DNA of 7,961 nt from an uncultured Rhodospirillales bacterium (lineage in GTDB: Bacteria; Pseudomonadota; Alphaproteobacteria; CALMVH01): positions 7,869-15,829 of the forward strand of contig CALMVH010000302.1 in NCBI GenBank assembly GCA_937873165.1, read 5' to 3'. Both the position numbers and the translations under genes were made by a program. The first letter of the stretch is position 1; the number at the start of each line of letters is the position of its first letter. A model generated the notes under the pieces. It saw nothing but the letters and a program-made list of their open reading frames with translations. It made no database searches and was not told where the DNA came from. This document shows, piece by piece, positions 6,167 through 7,961 of this stretch.

Positions 6167-6622
6167 ATGGCTCAAGATGTCTGGATCGAAGTCGAATCTA
6201 CCCTGACCCGCGCACCGGAGTCGGAACACTCGCACAAGGACAAGACCACCGGGCAGGGCAAGGTGACGGTCCGTCACCCCGGGCTGTCGTTCTATCGCAC
6301 GTCGGAGGTCGAGGGTTATTCCAGCATCTCCGACGTGCGGGCGCATGCGCTGGCCGATGTCGCGCGGTGGTGCGGCGACCAGGCCCGCCTCCTGACAGAG
6401 TCCGTGCATGCCTCCGAAGTCAAGATCAGCCAGGCGGCGGATGGCAAGCTGCACGATGTTGTCAAGTTCCCCTGCCAGGGCAGCAGCGACTGGGACGTGA
6501 CGGTGGAAGGCTTCGGCACCATTCCCGAAGCCGAAGCGGGCGCGCGCGAGGCGCTGCGGCAGGTGCTGGAGCACGCGGCGGCGGAATGCATGCGAATGGC
6601 AAGCGAACCGCACCGCGCTTGA
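6167..6622 (+). CDS. Hypothetical soluble 151-aa protein
   Basis: I do not recognise the family. The ATG at 6167 has a good ribosome site (AGGAA, 6 nt upstream), and the frame and codon use look native. There is no signal peptide or membrane segment. Residues 1-40 contain a charged stretch with a His/Lys cluster (HSHKDK, 21-26). The segment from 50 to 80 (SSISDVRAHALADVARW) looks helical, 84-117 has strand-like pattern ending in DWDVTVEGFG, and 120-145 forms an Ala/Glu-rich helix. Cysteines are at 69, 103 and 141. It lies 98 nt after maeB on the same strand, with no evidence of a shared transcript. The protein could be a small alpha/beta protein of unknown role; I infer no function. Confidence 0.78.
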   Translation: MAQDVWIEVESTLTRAPESEHSHKDKTTGQGKVTVRHPGLSFYRTSEVEGYSSISDVRAHALADVARWCGDQARLLTESVHASEVKISQAADGKLHDVVKFPCQGSSDWDVTVEGFGTIPEAEAGAREALRQVLEHAAAECMRMASEPHRA

Positions 6623-6640
6623 ACCGCTTTCAGACGGAAA

Positions 6641-6657
6641 CACGAAGGGCTTTCGTG
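6641..6657 (+). terminator. Hairpin after the 151-aa gene, possible weak terminator
   Basis: CACGAA (6641-6646) and TTCGTG (6652-6657) form a 6-bp stem with a 5-nt loop, 19 nt after the stop codon. It is followed by CGTTAAAGTTT, a poor T-tract. The left arm can alternatively pair with a downstream segment (see the hunt notes). Confidence 0.3.
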
Positions 6658-6668
6658 CGTTAAAGTTT

Positions 6669-6941
6669 GTGAACACGCCCAACGTGTTTCGCACAACAGG
6701 AAATCAGCAACGATGTGGTCGACAGGTGACGGAGATCGCGGGCAAGCGCGGTGTGTCGAACGCGCAAGTGGCGCTGGCGTGGCTCTTGGCACAGCCGGGC
6801 GTGACCGCGCCCATCATCGGCGCTTCCAAGCCGCATCACCTCGACGATGCACTGGCGGCGCTGACGCTGACGCTCGAACCGGCGGAACTCGAAGCTCTGT
6901 CGCGGCCTTATAAGCCGCATACCGTACTCGGACATAGTTGA
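6669..6941 (+). pseudogene. C-terminal remnant of an aldo/keto reductase
   Basis: The frame ending at TGA 6939-6941 encodes, from about base 6726, the last 70 or so residues of an NADPH-dependent aldo/keto reductase. Markers are the helix and loop EIAGKRGVSNAQVALAWLL, the cofactor phosphate-binding segment APIIGASKPHHLDDAL, and the closing LEPAELEALSRPY. Full members are about 320-350 aa, so the barrel strands carrying the catalytic Asp, Tyr, Lys and His are absent. The 18 codons before 6726, from a GTG at 6669 with no good ribosome site, do not resemble the family. I read this as a gene truncated by deletion. The fragment may still be translated, since its stop lies 10 nt before the SDR start and translation through it could couple to that gene. 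Confidence 0.75.
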
Positions 6942-6951
6942 GGACCGTTCC

Positions 6952-7809
6952 ATGACCCTGCCAAACGATGCCGTCTGGTTCATCACCGGCTGTTCCACCG
7001 GCTTCGGCCGCGAAATCGCGACGCTGATACTGGGCCAGGGCGGCCGGGTGGTCGCTACCGCCCGCGACATCGGCAAGATCGAGGATCTGGCGGAAACGGG
7101 CGGCGACCGCTGCCTGACGGTGGCGCTGGACGTGACCCAGCCCGCGCAGGTACGCGATGCCGTCGAGCAGGCCGAGGCCCGGTTCGGGCAAATCAATGTG
7201 CTGGTGAACAACGCGGGCTACGGCTATTTCGCCGCCATCGAGGAAGGCGAGGACGAGGAAGTCCGCGCCATGTTCGAGACCAACTTCTTCGGCCTCGCCA
7301 CCATGACCAATGCGGTTCTGCCGGGCATGCGCAAGCGGAAGTCGGGTCACATCGTCAACATCAGCTCCGTCGGCGGGCTGACGGCGTTCCCCGGCACCGG
7401 CTACTACGCCGCGACGAAGTTCGCGGTCGAAGGCCTGTCGGAGGCGCTGGTCAAGGAAGTCGGCCCGCTCGGCATCAAGGTCATCATCGTCGAGCCCGGC
7501 CCGTTCCGCACCGACTGGGCCGGCCGCTCGCTGAAGAAGAGCGCGCACGAGATCGACGACTACGCCGAGACTGCACACGCGCGTTACAAGCAGACCAGCG
7601 GCTACAGCGGCAAGCAGCCAGGCGATCCGGTCCGCGCCGCCGAGGCCATCGTAAAGGCCGTCAACGCCGACAATCCGCCCCTGCACCTGCTGCTGGGCAA
7701 GCCAGGCCTCGACTTCGTGCGCACCAAGCTGGACGCCCTGCAAAAGGACATAGCCGACTGGGAAGACGTGACGCTGGGCGCCGACTATCCGGAGGCGAAG
7801 AGCGCGTAA
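6952..7809 (+). CDS. Short-chain dehydrogenase/reductase (classical SDR)
   Basis: This 285-aa protein is a complete SDR oxidoreductase, probably NADP(H)-dependent, acting on an unknown carbonyl or alcohol in the cytoplasm. It has the dinucleotide-binding loop TGCSTGFG (12-19), the conserved Asp at 60, NNAG (86-89), Asn111 and the catalytic Ser139, Tyr152 and Lys156 in YAATK. The PGPFRTD segment follows at 182-188. An Arg at 38 (ATAR) suits binding of the NADP phosphate. The C-terminal part (190-285), with RAAEAIVKAV and LLLGKPGLDFV, matches the SDR subgroup usually annotated simply as oxidoreductase. The ATG has a GAGGA site 8 nt upstream that overlaps the end of the aldo/keto reductase remnant. 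It was probably in one operon with that gene when intact. Substrate cannot be told from sequence. Confidence 0.93.
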   Translation: MTLPNDAVWFITGCSTGFGREIATLILGQGGRVVATARDIGKIEDLAETGGDRCLTVALDVTQPAQVRDAVEQAEARFGQINVLVNNAGYGYFAAIEEGEDEEVRAMFETNFFGLATMTNAVLPGMRKRKSGHIVNISSVGGLTAFPGTGYYAATKFAVEGLSEALVKEVGPLGIKVIIVEPGPFRTDWAGRSLKKSAHEIDDYAETAHARYKQTSGYSGKQPGDPVRAAEAIVKAVNADNPPLHLLLGKPGLDFVRTKLDALQKDIADWEDVTLGADYPEAKSA

Positions 7810-7836
7810 GGCTTTAGTGCCGTAGCTGGGAGCCGC

Positions 7837-7961
7837 GTGCATACTCTTGTCGTAACGGCACGACTGGATCAGGCGGCATTCCGCCACTTCGATGCGATGC
7901 GGCAAGCCTTGTTCCGCCAGGCCAGAACAAGATGCCCGCGCATATCAGCCTGTTCCACACG
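7837..7961 (+). pseudogene. 2'-5' RNA ligase family protein, 5' part, frameshifted
   Basis: A GTG at 7837 with GGGAG 4 nt upstream opens a frame reading MHTLVVTARLDQAAF and then HFDAMRQALF, a typical N-terminus of the 2'-5' RNA ligase/LigT-like 2H phosphoesterase family. The expected continuation, the first HxT/S-type catalytic motif, appears as MPAHISLFHT from 7932, but in a different frame. The two pieces join if one base is missing between about 7911 and 7931. The GTG frame stays open to the window end but without family resemblance after the break. This may be a real inactivating deletion or a sequencing error. The gene lies 27 nt after the SDR and continues past the window. Family assignment rests on short sequence only. 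Confidence 0.62.

Noticed and set aside
6814..7905. Minus-strand open frame (363 codons) opposite the SDR
   Set aside because: It is antisense to a complete SDR with all catalytic motifs, and its sequence has no recognisable domain.
1..7961. CRISPR arrays, insertion-sequence ends or phage genes
   Set aside because: I saw no regularly spaced repeats, transposase or integrase frames, or terminal inverted repeats flanked by target duplications in the window.

Overview
This is a GC-rich chromosomal segment, most likely from an alphaproteobacterium. The strongest pointer is a GcrA cell-cycle regulator gene (minus strand, 1055-1453), a family essentially confined to Alphaproteobacteria. The two-part malic enzyme, the ECF sigma/sensor cassette and the short-chain dehydrogenase fit the same group. 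I cannot assign a genus.

Layout. (1) 2-1051, plus: an unrecognised Ala-rich protein, possibly cut by the window edge. It converges on gcrA with only 3 nt between stop codons, and a 16-bp perfect inverted repeat sits in its last codons. (2) 1454-1635: an AT-rich divergent promoter region between gcrA and an ECF sigma operon. It holds five GANTC (CcrM-type methylation) sites in 86 bp, three of them inside TGAATCA repeats. (3) 1636-3103, plus: three overlapping genes, namely an ECF sigma factor, a small single-pass membrane protein (probable anti-sigma factor) and a membrane-anchored periplasmic protein of the heavy-metal-sensor type. The set resembles the CnrH/CnrY/CnrX signalling system. (4) 3215-3300: tRNA-Leu(GAG) with encoded CCA, preceded by a UUCG-loop hairpin. 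(5) 3301-3600: a patch of about 40% GC carrying an orphan 128-aa ORF, probably foreign DNA next to the tRNA. (6) 3792-6068: NADP-type malic enzyme fused to a phosphotransacetylase-like domain. (7) 6167-6622: a small soluble protein I do not recognise. (8) 6669-6941: only the C-terminal part of an aldo/keto reductase, a decayed gene. (9) 6952-7809: a complete classical SDR oxidoreductase. (10) 7837 to the window end: the start of a 2'-5' RNA ligase family gene that appears frameshifted by one missing base.

How they work together. The sigma, membrane and periplasmic genes form one translationally coupled unit that should pass an envelope or metal signal to transcription. Its promoter region is shared with gcrA and rich in the sites GcrA reads, so cell-cycle or methylation input to this stress operon is plausible but unproven. 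The malic enzyme is an independent central-carbon gene. The 3' end (6623-7961) looks like a locus undergoing gene loss, with an intact SDR between a truncated and a frameshifted gene. I saw no CRISPR array, insertion sequence or complete mobile element.
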